Below are positions 34,114-42,336 of a DNA stretch of 64,000 nt, in pieces. This DNA is from Poriferisodalis sp965208925 (GTDB lineage: Bacteria > Actinomycetota > Acidimicrobiia > Acidimicrobiales > Poriferisodalaceae). The DNA lies in assembly GCF_965208925.1 (NCBI RefSeq), contig NZ_OZ242364.1:3410001-3474000 (forward strand), read 5' to 3'. The position numbers and the translations under genes were made by a program. The stretch's first letter is position 1. Each line of letters begins with the position of its first letter. A model generated the notes under the pieces. The model did not search any database and was not told the DNA's origin. It was given only the letters and a program-made list of their open reading frames with translations.

Positions 34114-34683
34114 TCAGCTTGTAGCGGCCGGCGCCGTGGGCCAGCCGGGCACGCCTTCGTCGCGCTGCACGCCGGTGCTGTTGAGCAGCCCGCTCACCAT
34201 CCGGTAGCAGCCCGAGGCTGCGATGAGGTGCACCATCTCGGCTTCGCTGAAGTGCGATACCGCCTCGGCCCAGGTGGCGTCGGAGACGCAGTCGTCGGAG
34301 TACAGGTCGTCCACCACCTGCAGCAGCGCCGCCTCGGCCGGCGCCCAGTTGCCCTCGGCGATGGGCCGGGTGACGAGGTAGAGCTCTTGGTCGGTCATGC
34401 CCTCGGCCTGGGCGATCAGCGTGTGCTGGCCGAACTCGTACACGGATTGGCAGTTCCAGCCCATGCGCAGCACAGCGATCTCCACATTTCGACGTGACAG
34501 GTCGCCCCTGTACAGGATCGCCATGGCGTACTCGCCGAACGCCTTGGAGATGGGGCGGCTGTGCGCGATGGTCGCAATGACGTTGACAGCGTTGGCGAAC
34601 GAGTCCGCCATGGCCTCGCGGGCTCGCTCGGCCACCTTCGGGATCGGCTCGAGTCGTGGCGTGGTCGGTCGTGGCAAGTGCAT
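34114..34683 (-). CDS. carboxymuconolactone decarboxylase/AhpD-family protein
   Basis: 189 residues from ATG 34683, which has GAGAGGA upstream; the frame extends to 34731. The helical CMD fold is seen in FANAVNVIATIAHSRPISKAFGEYAMAILY, LSRRNVEIAVLRMGWNCQSVYEFGQHTLIAQAEGM and TDQELYLVTRPI. In place of the CxxC of AhpD there is only one Cys (WNCQSVYEFGQH), so a peroxidase role is doubtful and a decarboxylase-like or unknown role is more likely. It is divergent from the next AhpD-family gene, with 84 bp between starts. Confidence 0.82.
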   Translation of the reverse strand: MHLPRPTTPRLEPIPKVAERAREAMADSFANAVNVIATIAHSRPISKAFGEYAMAILYRGDLSRRNVEIAVLRMGWNCQSVYEFGQHTLIAQAEGMTDQELYLVTRPIAEGNWAPAEAALLQVVDDLYSDDCVSDATWAEAVSHFSEAEMVHLIAASGCYRMVSGLLNSTGVQRDEGVPGWPTAPAATS

Positions 34684-34767
34684 CAGCAGGCAGTCCTCTC
34701 GTCGGTCCCGCAAATGTAGGAGAAGCTGCATCGGTCATTCACCGGAGCGCTTGCTTAGGCTGCGGTC

Positions 34768-35337
34768 ATGACCGAGCCAGCCATCTCGACGTTCCCCGTG
34801 CCCGACATCGCGGACATGCCCGACGACCTGCGCGAGCGGATCGAGCTCATCCAGTCCAAGACCGGCTTCGTGCCCAACGTGTTCCTCGCACTGGCCCATC
34901 GGCCCGACGAGATGCGCGCATTCATGGCGTACCACGACGCGTTGATGGAGGGCCCCAGCGGGCTGACGAATGCCGAGCGGGAGATGATCGTGGTGGCCAC
35001 CAGCGGGGCCAACAACTGCCTGTACTGCGTGGTGGCGCACGGGGCGATCCTGCGCATCCGCGCCAAGGACCCGCTGCTGGCCGATCAACTGGCCGTCGAC
35101 CCCTCCAAGGCTGATCTCACCGATCGGCAGCGAGCGATGATCGATTTCGCCCTGAAGATGTGCAGCGAGCCGTGGTCGGCCTCAACCGACGATCACGACG
35201 AGCTGCGGGCTCATGGGTTCAGCGACGACGACATCTGGGACATCGGCGCCATCACCGGCCTGTTCGCCCTGTCGAACCGGATGGCCCACCTGACGTCGAT
35301 GCGACCCAACGACGAGTTCTTCACAATGGGTCGCTAG
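34768..35337 (+). CDS. AhpD-family peroxidase-related protein
   Basis: 189 residues, of the peroxidase-related AhpD subgroup. KTGFVPNVFLALAHRPDEMRAFMAYHDALM and LTNAEREMIVVATSGANNCLYCVVAHGA contain the redox CxxC-x3-His motif (CLYCVVAH). C-terminal FSDDDIWDIGAITGLFALSNRMA is typical of this group. Such proteins reduce hydroperoxides or act as disulfide carriers. Its TAG stop overlaps the stop of the convergent ABC lipoprotein gene (shared CTAG at 35334-35337). Confidence 0.87.
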   Translation: MTEPAISTFPVPDIADMPDDLRERIELIQSKTGFVPNVFLALAHRPDEMRAFMAYHDALMEGPSGLTNAEREMIVVATSGANNCLYCVVAHGAILRIRAKDPLLADQLAVDPSKADLTDRQRAMIDFALKMCSEPWSASTDDHDELRAHGFSDDDIWDIGAITGLFALSNRMAHLTSMRPNDEFFTMGR

Positions 35338-36581
35338 CGAGCCGGGTACACGAGCTCGCCCTCAGCCGCTGCGGCGGGTGCGACCACCACGATGGTGCCG
35401 TCTTGCACTTGGACGGTGCCCATCGGCTTGGCCACATTGACGCCTCGCTCGTCGAAGCGGATCGGGCCGTAGAAGGTGTCGATATCGAGATCTCGCAACG
35501 CATCACGCACGGCATCGGTGTCGAGGCTGCCAGCAGCCTCGATGGCTAGGTGCAGCGCAAGCGCGGCGGTGGTCGATCCGGCCGCCTGGTAGATGGGCGC
35601 TTCGCCCCAGAGGTCCTCGTAGGTGTCTGCGTAGGCACTCGCTGAGCCGAAGCTCTCGTCCTCGTAGGCCATCACTGGCTCCCACGGCGTGGGCCCGAGC
35701 ACCCCGTCGGCGCCGCTGCCGACATCAGCAAGCAGCTGCGGGTTGGCGGGGCCGACAGTGATGAGCATGGCGTCGGGACCGAAGCCCTGTGCCTGTGCCG
35801 CGCGCAAGAACAGCACGGCGTCGTCGTAGTGGCCGCCGCCCACAAAGATGTCCGGTTCGAGTGCCGCAAGCTCGGTCATGAGATCGTCGACGTTGTCGAC
35901 GCCGACCGGGTACTGCCTCATCGCCAGCACCTCGACGCCGTTGGCCTCAAGGTGGCGTTGCGCGCCCTCCGCAACCGACGCGGCGAACGGCGTGTCTTCA
36001 TGCGCCACCACTGCGGTGCGCGCACCGCGTTCGGCGAGCAACTCGATGCTCGAACGTGTGTAGTCGGAGGCGATCACGCCGATGTAAAACAGGTTGCGGT
36101 AGCCCCGCTCGAAGAGACCGTCGGAGGCGCCGTTGCCTTCCACCATGATCACGCCACGCGCCTCGGCGGCGGCGCTGGCAGGTCCGGTCAGCGTGCTGGA
36201 GTACGGGCCGAGCAGGAAGTCGACTTCGTCTTCGTCGATGAGCTGCTCGATGAGAGCGCCGATCCGGTCGGGGTCAGACTCATCGTCGCGATAGACGATC
36301 TCGGCCCGGTAGCGGCCGTCGCCGACGCGAATGCCGCCGTGTTCCTCATTCACCCAGCGCAGCCAAGTGTCGTAACCCTGACGGACGGCCCTGCCCTCGG
36401 CAGCGAACCGGCCCGTTTCGCTCAGCGCCGCGCCGATGCGGACCGTGCCGTCGAAGCCGTCATCAGCGCCGTCGCCGGCGTCACCCCCGGTGCAGGCCGC
36501 CGCCAGCAACACGGCCGCAGCCAACGCTGCCGCAGTTTGCGCTCGACGGCGCCACGGAGTACCGAATTGAGCTCGAGTCAT
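35334..36581 (-). CDS. ABC transporter substrate-binding lipoprotein (Leu/Ile/Val-type)
   Basis: 415 residues. An N-terminal lipoprotein signal (RRAQTAAALAAAVLLAAACTGG) precedes a periplasmic-binding-protein type 1 fold: VRIGAALSETGRFAAEGRAVRQGYDTWLRW, DFLLGPYSSTLTGPASAAAEA, DIFVGGGHYDDAVLFLRAAQ and PTPWEPVMAYEDESF. It should bind an amino acid or related small amide outside the membrane. No permease or ATPase genes are adjacent. ATG 36581 has GGAGA upstream; the longer frame to 36650 is rejected because the signal peptide starts here. Confidence 0.9.
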   Translation of the reverse strand: MTRAQFGTPWRRRAQTAAALAAAVLLAAACTGGDAGDGADDGFDGTVRIGAALSETGRFAAEGRAVRQGYDTWLRWVNEEHGGIRVGDGRYRAEIVYRDDESDPDRIGALIEQLIDEDEVDFLLGPYSSTLTGPASAAAEARGVIMVEGNGASDGLFERGYRNLFYIGVIASDYTRSSIELLAERGARTAVVAHEDTPFAASVAEGAQRHLEANGVEVLAMRQYPVGVDNVDDLMTELAALEPDIFVGGGHYDDAVLFLRAAQAQGFGPDAMLITVGPANPQLLADVGSGADGVLGPTPWEPVMAYEDESFGSASAYADTYEDLWGEAPIYQAAGSTTAALALHLAIEAAGSLDTDAVRDALRDLDIDTFYGPIRFDERGVNVAKPMGTVQVQDGTIVVVAPAAAAEGELVYPAR

Positions 36582-36739
36582 GTTCAAGTCTCCGGTCTGC
36601 TGAGGGTTCCTGTCCGCAACCGGCCGGCAGCGTATGTGCAGGAATGCCATACAACACGCTCTCGCTCTTCATACTGGTGGTGCCTGCCCGTCGTCCGCGC
36701 ACTCCCAGCTACCCGTAGCCGGCTGCTAGAACCGGCCGG

Positions 36740-37171
36740 GTGGAGCCAAAGGCGCTGCCGGGTCCCGCGTCAGAGCGAATGTCCAAGCAGCGGTCCCGCG
36801 ACACGGGACCGGAACGTCTGATCCGCTCAGCGCTGCACCGGCGCGGCCTGCGTTACTTCGTGCACCGCCGACCCTTGCCTGACGTGCGGCGCGAAGCCGA
36901 CGTGGTGTTCCCCCGCCTGCGGGTGGCGATCTTCGTGGATGGCTGCTTCTGGCACGGCTGTCCCGAACACGGCACGAAGCCTCAGCGCAACGCCGAGTAC
37001 TGGGAGACCAAGATCGCCCGCAACCGCGCCCGCGACGCCGATACCGACGCCCGCCTCACCGCCGCCGGCTGGACCGCCATACGCATCTGGGAACACGAAC
37101 CACCCGACGAAGCCGCCGCCCAGATCGAGCAACTCATCCGCGCCCGCGCCAGCCACCGTGCTGAATCCTGA
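36740..37171 (+). CDS. vsr: very short patch repair endonuclease
   Basis: Nicks 5' of T in T:G mismatches that arise by deamination of methylated cytosine. 143 residues. Motifs MSKQRSRDTGPERLIRSALHRRG, LPDVRREADVVFPRLRVAIF (catalytic Asp54) and FVDGCFWHGCPEHGTKP (His72, metal-site Cys) are all present. Vsr genes normally accompany a cytosine methyltransferase; none is found here. The start is GTG 36740 without a clear Shine-Dalgarno sequence; an AACCGGCCGG direct repeat lies at 36618-36627 and 36730-36739. Confidence 0.92.
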   Translation: MEPKALPGPASERMSKQRSRDTGPERLIRSALHRRGLRYFVHRRPLPDVRREADVVFPRLRVAIFVDGCFWHGCPEHGTKPQRNAEYWETKIARNRARDADTDARLTAAGWTAIRIWEHEPPDEAAAQIEQLIRARASHRAES

Positions 37172-37198
37172 CGCTGGGAGCTCGACTACCGAGCTTGG

Positions 37199-38311
37199 TC
37201 AGAAGCCGAGGGCGGTGAGGGGGTCGGTGTAGGGGAGGTCGAGGGCGGCGGCTACGTGGGGTTCGGTGACGTGGCCCTTGTAGACGTTGAGGCCGGCTCG
37301 CAGGTGGGGATCGGTGCGCAGGGCGTCGAGGCCGTTCTCGGCGATGGCCAGCACCCTCGGCAGGGTGGCATCGCTGAGCGCACGGGTCGAGGTGACCGGC
37401 ACGGCGCCGGGCATGTTCGCAACGCAGTAGTGGACGACATCGTCGACCACGAAGGTCGGGTCGGCGTGGGTCGTGGGCTTGGACGTCTCGAAGCAGCCGC
37501 CCTGGTCGATGGCAACATCCACCACCACCGAGCCGGGACGCATCTGCTCAATCAAGTCGGCCGTCACGAGCTTCGGCGCCCGGGCACCGGTCACCAGCAC
37601 GGCGCCGATGACCAAATCGGCGCCCAGCACCTCGGTTTCGACGGTCGCCCGGGTGGAGGTGACCGTGACCACCGAGGCACCGAAGCGCTGCTCGAGATGA
37701 TCCAGGGCGGCGGGATCGATGTCGAGGACTCGCACATCGGCACCCATGCCGATGGCGATCTCAGCAGCGTTCTCGCCGACCACGCCCCCGCCGATGATCG
37801 CGACCCGGGCAGGCGGCACGCCCGGCACGCCGCCGATCAGCAGACCGATGCCCCCGTGGGCCGTTTCCAAAGCCCAGGCACCCGCCTGTACGGCGAGCCG
37901 GCCAGCGACCCGGGACATCGGGGCCAGCAGCGGCAGACCGCCGCGCGAGTCGGTCACCGTCTCGTACGCGACGCAAGCCGCGCCTGAATCCACGAGATCC
38001 GATGTCTGTTCGGGGTCGGGAGCAAGGTGCAGGTAGGCGAAGAGAATCTGGCCCGCGCCGAGCATCTTGCGTTCGGACGCCTGCGGCTCCTTGACCTTGA
38101 CCACCAGCTCGGATTTCTCCCACACCTCGCTGCAGCTGCCGATGAGCGCACCGGCAGCCTCATACTCGGCGTCGGACACGCGTATGCCTGCGCCAGCACC
38201 GGACTCGACGAGGACCTGGTGGTCGTGCAGCACTAGCTCGCGCACAGCGTGCGGCGTCAGCCCGACGCGTTGCTCGCCCGCCTTCAGCTCACGAGGCAGT
38301 CCGATCAGCAT
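37199..38311 (-). CDS. ald: alanine dehydrogenase
   Basis: NAD-dependent conversion of L-alanine to pyruvate and ammonia. 370 residues, the usual length. MLIGLPRELKAGEQRVGLTP at the N-terminus, KVKEPQASE with the catalytic Lys, FAYLHLAPDPEQT with the catalytic His, NAD motif VAIIGGGVVGENAAEIA, and HYCVANMPGAVPVTSTRAL are all diagnostic. ATG 38311 has GGGAGGT upstream. It is divergent from the acyl-CoA ligase; a GCGCCC/GGGCGC hairpin (38348-38366) lies in the spacer. Confidence 0.96.
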   Translation of the reverse strand: MLIGLPRELKAGEQRVGLTPHAVRELVLHDHQVLVESGAGAGIRVSDAEYEAAGALIGSCSEVWEKSELVVKVKEPQASERKMLGAGQILFAYLHLAPDPEQTSDLVDSGAACVAYETVTDSRGGLPLLAPMSRVAGRLAVQAGAWALETAHGGIGLLIGGVPGVPPARVAIIGGGVVGENAAEIAIGMGADVRVLDIDPAALDHLEQRFGASVVTVTSTRATVETEVLGADLVIGAVLVTGARAPKLVTADLIEQMRPGSVVVDVAIDQGGCFETSKPTTHADPTFVVDDVVHYCVANMPGAVPVTSTRALSDATLPRVLAIAENGLDALRTDPHLRAGLNVYKGHVTEPHVAAALDLPYTDPLTALGF

Positions 38312-38412
38312 GCGGTCACCTCCCAAGCAGGCGCCCAACTCCCCCAAGCGCCCGCTGAGGGGGCGCACCCGTTCGGGCCGACGAAGCCCGGGCGAAGTCT
38401 ACGATTCCGCCG

Positions 38413-40098
38413 ATGGGCACCCGTGACCAAGGGACCAACACCCGCATCGCAGACGCCAGCGGCGTTGCCACCGACGGCTGGACCTTGCCAGCGCTCGTGC
38501 ACCAGGCAGCCACTGCTCACGGCGACCGCGAGTTTCTCTCTTTCGAGGACGGCCGCACGCTCAGTTTCGCCCAGCTCGACGAGCAAACCGATCGGCTCGC
38601 CACCGCCCTTGCCGACCTCGGGCTGCGGCCAGGCGACCGGCTGCTGGGATTGCTCACCAACAGCCTCGAGTTCATGCTGCTCATGATCGCCACCCACAAG
38701 CGCCGCGCGATCTTCGTGCCGATCAACACCGATTTGCGCGGCACCTTCCTGGAGCACCAGGTCAACAACTCAGAGCCGCGCATCGTGGCGGTCGACCACG
38801 GGCTGCTGGAACGCTTCGATGACATCGAGCCGGGCTCCCTCACCCCGACCGAGACCGATATTCAGGCCACGATCCTGGTTGACGACGGCGACTACGGCGC
38901 CGGTGCCGGCGGCGTGCTCATGGGTTCGGAGGAGGTCTCGATCGAGGAGCTGCTGGATGCCGACGTGCGGCCCGAAGCGGTGCTGCAGGCCGAGCCGCGC
39001 GACGTCTGCACGATCATGTACACGTCGGGCACGACCGGACCCGCCAAGGGCGTGCTGATGCCACAGGCGCACTGCTATCTGTTCGGTCTCGGCACCGCGC
39101 GCAGCCTCCAGATCACACCGGACGATCGCTTCTACTGCTGCATGCCGCTGTTCCATGCGAACGGCCTGTTCATGCAGGTCTTTGCGTCGCTCCACGCCGG
39201 AGCTTCGGTGTACGTGGAGAAGCGGTTCAGCGCCGGCAAGTGGCTCAACACCGTGCGGCAGCACCACATCACACTGACCAACGCCCTTGGCGTTATGCCC
39301 GAGTTCATCTGGCGCAGCCCCCCGACCGACCGCGATCGCGACCATCTGCTCCGGGCCGTCATCGCTCTGCCCGTGGCGGCGGAATGGGCCGCCGCATTCG
39401 AAGAGCGGTTCGGCGTGCGGATCATGCAGGGCTACGGCATGACCGAGGTCAACATGGTTGCCTACACCAGCTTCGACGACCCGGTGATGTCGGGCTGCGC
39501 CGGGCGGCCGCTGGCCGACTACTTCGACGTGATCGTGGCCGACCCCGAGACCGACCAGCCGATCGCGCCCAATGAGACCGGCGAGATCTTGGTGCGCCCC
39601 AGGGTGCCGTTCTGCTTCAACGTGGGCTATCACCGCATGCCCGAGCGCACTGTGGCCGCGTGGCGGAACCTGTGGTTTCACACCGGCGATGCAGGCAAGC
39701 TCGACGAGGCCGGGCGGCTGCACTTCGTGGACCGGCTGAACGACCGCATCCGCCGGCGCGGCGAGAACATCTCCAGCTACGAGGTGGAAACGGTCATCAA
39801 CGGCTACGACCGCGTGATCGAGAGCGCCGTTGTCGGCTTGCGCGTCGAAGGTGCCGGCGGGGAGGACGAGGTGCTGGCGGTTGTCGCCGTCAGCGGGCCG
39901 GCGCCCGATCCGGTCCACTTCCTGGACTGGTGCGTGCCGCGCATGCCCCGCCACAGCGTGCCGCGTTTCCTGCACTTCGTCACCGAACTCGACAAGACCG
40001 CCTCAGGCAAGATCCGCAAGCAGGCCATCCGCGACGCCGGTGTCACCCCGGACCTGTGGGACCGGGAGTCAGTCGGTTACAGAGTGGCCCGCGGCTGA
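38413..40098 (+). CDS. AMP-dependent acyl-CoA ligase (CaiC-like)
   Basis: 561 residues of the ANL superfamily. The ATP motif is IMYTSGTTGPAKGV (about 205-218), GYGMTEVNMVAYT is the A5 motif, WFHTGDAGKLDEAGRLHFVDR the A7-A8 hinge, and the catalytic Lys is in KTASGKIRKQAI. The overall pattern recalls crotonobetaine/carnitine-CoA ligase CaiC and related carboxylate activators, but the substrate is not defined. The gene's last codons form the first unit of a 34-bp repeat. CaiB-type CoA transferases lie a few kilobases downstream. Confidence 0.9.
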   Translation: MGTRDQGTNTRIADASGVATDGWTLPALVHQAATAHGDREFLSFEDGRTLSFAQLDEQTDRLATALADLGLRPGDRLLGLLTNSLEFMLLMIATHKRRAIFVPINTDLRGTFLEHQVNNSEPRIVAVDHGLLERFDDIEPGSLTPTETDIQATILVDDGDYGAGAGGVLMGSEEVSIEELLDADVRPEAVLQAEPRDVCTIMYTSGTTGPAKGVLMPQAHCYLFGLGTARSLQITPDDRFYCCMPLFHANGLFMQVFASLHAGASVYVEKRFSAGKWLNTVRQHHITLTNALGVMPEFIWRSPPTDRDRDHLLRAVIALPVAAEWAAAFEERFGVRIMQGYGMTEVNMVAYTSFDDPVMSGCAGRPLADYFDVIVADPETDQPIAPNETGEILVRPRVPFCFNVGYHRMPERTVAAWRNLWFHTGDAGKLDEAGRLHFVDRLNDRIRRRGENISSYEVETVINGYDRVIESAVVGLRVEGAGGEDEVLAVVAVSGPAPDPVHFLDWCVPRMPRHSVPRFLHFVTELDKTASGKIRKQAIRDAGVTPDLWDRESVGYRVARG

Positions 40099-40169
40099 GC
40101 GGGCACTAGCAAATACAGCGGCCCGCGGCTGAGCGGGCACCAGCAAGCACAGCGGCCCGCGGCTGAGCG
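40086..40169. repeat. 34-bp direct repeats with internal hairpins
   Basis: Units at 40086-40119 and 40120-40153 are nearly identical, and a 16-bp partial third lies at 40154-40169. The first contains the stop codon of the acyl-CoA ligase gene. The two full units each hold GCCCGC-GGCTGA-GCGGGC, a 6-bp hairpin. The array fills the 72-bp gap between two converging genes and could act as a repeated bidirectional terminator. Confidence 0.85.
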
Positions 40170-40170
40170 C

Positions 40171-41157
40171 CTACAGATCGGGACGAAGCAAGACCCTGCC
40201 GGTGGTGCGACGTTCTTGCAGGTCGCGCAGGCCGTCGATCAGACCTTCGAGCGGCAGCTCTTGGCTGACCAGCGGATCCAGGCTGCCGTCCGCAACCTGC
40301 GGCCAGATCTCGGCGTAGCACTCGTCAAGCACCTCGTCTTTGCGGCCGCGGTAGCCGCCCATGTGCACGCCGACAACTGAGTAGTTCTTGACCAGCAGGT
40401 GGTTGGCCGGTGCCTGCGGAATCGTGCCGCTGGCGAATCCCACCACCAGCAGCCGGCCTTCCCACGCCACCAGCCGCCGCGCGACGTCGAAGTACTTGCC
40501 GCCGACGGGGTCGTAGATGATGTCGCAGCCCCGGCCGCCCGTGGCATCCATGACCGACTGGTACAGGTCGTCGTTGTCGTAGTCGATGACGATGTCGGCG
40601 CCGAGCTGGCGGCAGGTCTCCACCTTGGCGGCCCCGCCTGCAGCAGCAAGCACGGTGCAGCCCGCCGCCTTCGCCATCTGCACCGCGGCAGAACCGACGC
40701 CGCCGGCTGCGGCGAGCACCAGCACCGTCTCGCCGGCTTGCATCTGGCCCCGCCGGTACAGCGAGAACCATGCGGTGCCGTAGATCACGTTCGCGGCGCA
40801 GGCAGCCGGGATCGACACATCGTCAGGCACGTGCCGTGCCGTACGGCCCCTGATGAGAGCCTCGCTGGCGTAACCGCCCCAACCGCCGGCACCCGAGCCG
40901 ATCACGCGGTCGCCGACCTTCAGGTCGCAATCGGGACCCACGGCAACGACCGTGCCCGACGCTCCCATCCCAGGAGTGAAGGGGGGATCCCACCGCTCCT
41001 GATAGGTGCCCTGGCAGTGCAGGATGTCCGCGAAGTTGAGGTCGGTGGCTTCCACCGTGATCCGTGCCTGGCCCGGCCCGGGCTCGGGAGAGTCGTACTC
41101 ACCCAGCTCCAGCACATCCCACGGGTAGCCCAACTCGTTCAGTCGCCACGCCTTCAT
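40171..41157 (-). CDS. zinc-independent quinone-oxidoreductase-type MDR protein
   Basis: 328 residues, medium-chain dehydrogenase/reductase fold, NADPH:quinone oxidoreductase subgroup. FTPGMGASGTVVAVGPDCDLKVGDRV and the NADP motif LAAAGGVGSAAVQMAKAAG are present; the zinc-binding Cys/His set of alcohol dehydrogenases is missing. CDIIYDPVGG and GRLLVVGFASGTIPQAPANHLLVKN are typical. Possible substrates are enones or acyl-CoA thioesters. ATG 41157 with GGGAG upstream; the frame runs back to 41517 without similarity. Confidence 0.9.
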   Translation of the reverse strand: MKAWRLNELGYPWDVLELGEYDSPEPGPGQARITVEATDLNFADILHCQGTYQERWDPPFTPGMGASGTVVAVGPDCDLKVGDRVIGSGAGGWGGYASEALIRGRTARHVPDDVSIPAACAANVIYGTAWFSLYRRGQMQAGETVLVLAAAGGVGSAAVQMAKAAGCTVLAAAGGAAKVETCRQLGADIVIDYDNDDLYQSVMDATGGRGCDIIYDPVGGKYFDVARRLVAWEGRLLVVGFASGTIPQAPANHLLVKNYSVVGVHMGGYRGRKDEVLDECYAEIWPQVADGSLDPLVSQELPLEGLIDGLRDLQERRTTGRVLLRPDL

Positions 41158-41305
41158 CGGTGCTCCCTGACTCGATCGCCTGCGCACTCGGCCCGGCTCA
41201 CTGAACCCGGCCGAGACGGCTGCACCGTAGCAACGACACGTCACCTCATTCCGGGACGCCAGGACAGCCAGGCGCGTACGCTCAGGATGACGCAAAGGGG
41301 GAAAC

Positions 41306-42310
41306 GTGGCGCTCACGACACACGACCGCGATGTCACACGGCAGACCGACGGCTCGGCGGACGTCATCCCAGTGCTCGATCTGGCTGCGCTGAATGAGCC
41401 GGTGCCCGATGTCGCAGCCCAAGCCACCCTCGCGGCGGAGCTGCGGGATGCGCTCACCGAGGTGGGCTTCTTCTTCATCGTCAACCACGGCGTAGCTGCC
41501 AGCACGATCGAGCACATGTTCGACGAGGCCCGGCGGATTCATGCGCTGCCCCAGGCAGTCAAGGACTCGATTCCGATGGGCAAGGTGGTCGGCGGCTACC
41601 TCGGGATGGGCGGCGGCACCTCCTACGCATCGGACATCGCCGGACCGGTGCGCAAGCCCAACCAGAACGAGGCGTTCTTCTGCCACCGGTACGGCTATCA
41701 CACGCAGAATCAGTTCCCCCCGCTCGACGGGTTCGCCGAGAGCTGCGAGATGTACATCGACCAGCTCATCGCGCTGGGCTCACGGATGCTGCCGATCCTG
41801 GCCCTGTCGCTGGACCTGCCCCCGGACTACTTCATTCCCCACTTCGACGAACCCAGCGTGTCGCTGCGCATGTCGCACTACCCGCCGATGGACTACGACG
41901 ACAACGAGTGGGGCCTCGCGCCACATACCGACAGCTCGGTCTTCACGTTCCTGCCCGCCAACGACGTTCCGGGGCTGGAGATCCGACCAGCGGGCTATGA
42001 CTGGATCGCTCCGCCCCAGATGGCCGGTTCGTACCTCGTCAACAGCGGCGACATGCTGAAGCGCTGGACGAACAACGTCTACCTGTCGACAGCGCACCGG
42101 GCACGCAACCTGTCGGCCGGCGACCGGTACGCGGTGCCGTTCTTCTACGGAGCCCGAGATGACGCCGTCGTGGACCCGGTGTCCACGACGGTCAGCGCCG
42201 AGCAACCAGCCCGTCACGAGCCGATCACCTACGGCGACTACCAGCGCTGGTTCCTGAACCGGAACTACGAGAACGTCACCGGCACCAAGGTCGGCAAGTT
42301 CGAGAGCTGA
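41306..42310 (+). CDS. isopenicillin N synthase-like Fe(II)/2-oxoglutarate oxygenase
   Basis: 334 residues. The non-haem iron facial triad is recognisable as His-x-Asp in GLAPHTDSSVFTFL and His in LSTAHRARN; the 2-oxoglutarate-binding Arg follows in GDRYAVPFFYG. The N-terminal part (VIPVLDLAAL, EVGFFFIVNHGV) is the DIOX_N domain. The substrate is unknown; such enzymes hydroxylate or demethylate small molecules. The GTG at 41306 follows AAAGGGGGAAAC. It is divergent from the MDR gene and converges on the fused CoA transferase gene. Confidence 0.92.
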   Translation: MALTTHDRDVTRQTDGSADVIPVLDLAALNEPVPDVAAQATLAAELRDALTEVGFFFIVNHGVAASTIEHMFDEARRIHALPQAVKDSIPMGKVVGGYLGMGGGTSYASDIAGPVRKPNQNEAFFCHRYGYHTQNQFPPLDGFAESCEMYIDQLIALGSRMLPILALSLDLPPDYFIPHFDEPSVSLRMSHYPPMDYDDNEWGLAPHTDSSVFTFLPANDVPGLEIRPAGYDWIAPPQMAGSYLVNSGDMLKRWTNNVYLSTAHRARNLSAGDRYAVPFFYGARDDAVVDPVSTTVSAEQPARHEPITYGDYQRWFLNRNYENVTGTKVGKFES

Positions 42311-42336
42311 CAGCCGGAGGCTGAGCCGGCGCCGAG

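Noticed and set aside
38348..38366. Terminator between ald and the acyl-CoA ligase gene
   Set aside because: The 6-bp hairpin lies between divergent starts, where a terminator is not expected; it is mentioned only as a possible operator.
40086..40169. CRISPR-like array
   Set aside because: The repeats are directly adjacent without unique spacers, contain a stop codon of a real gene and no cas genes are nearby.
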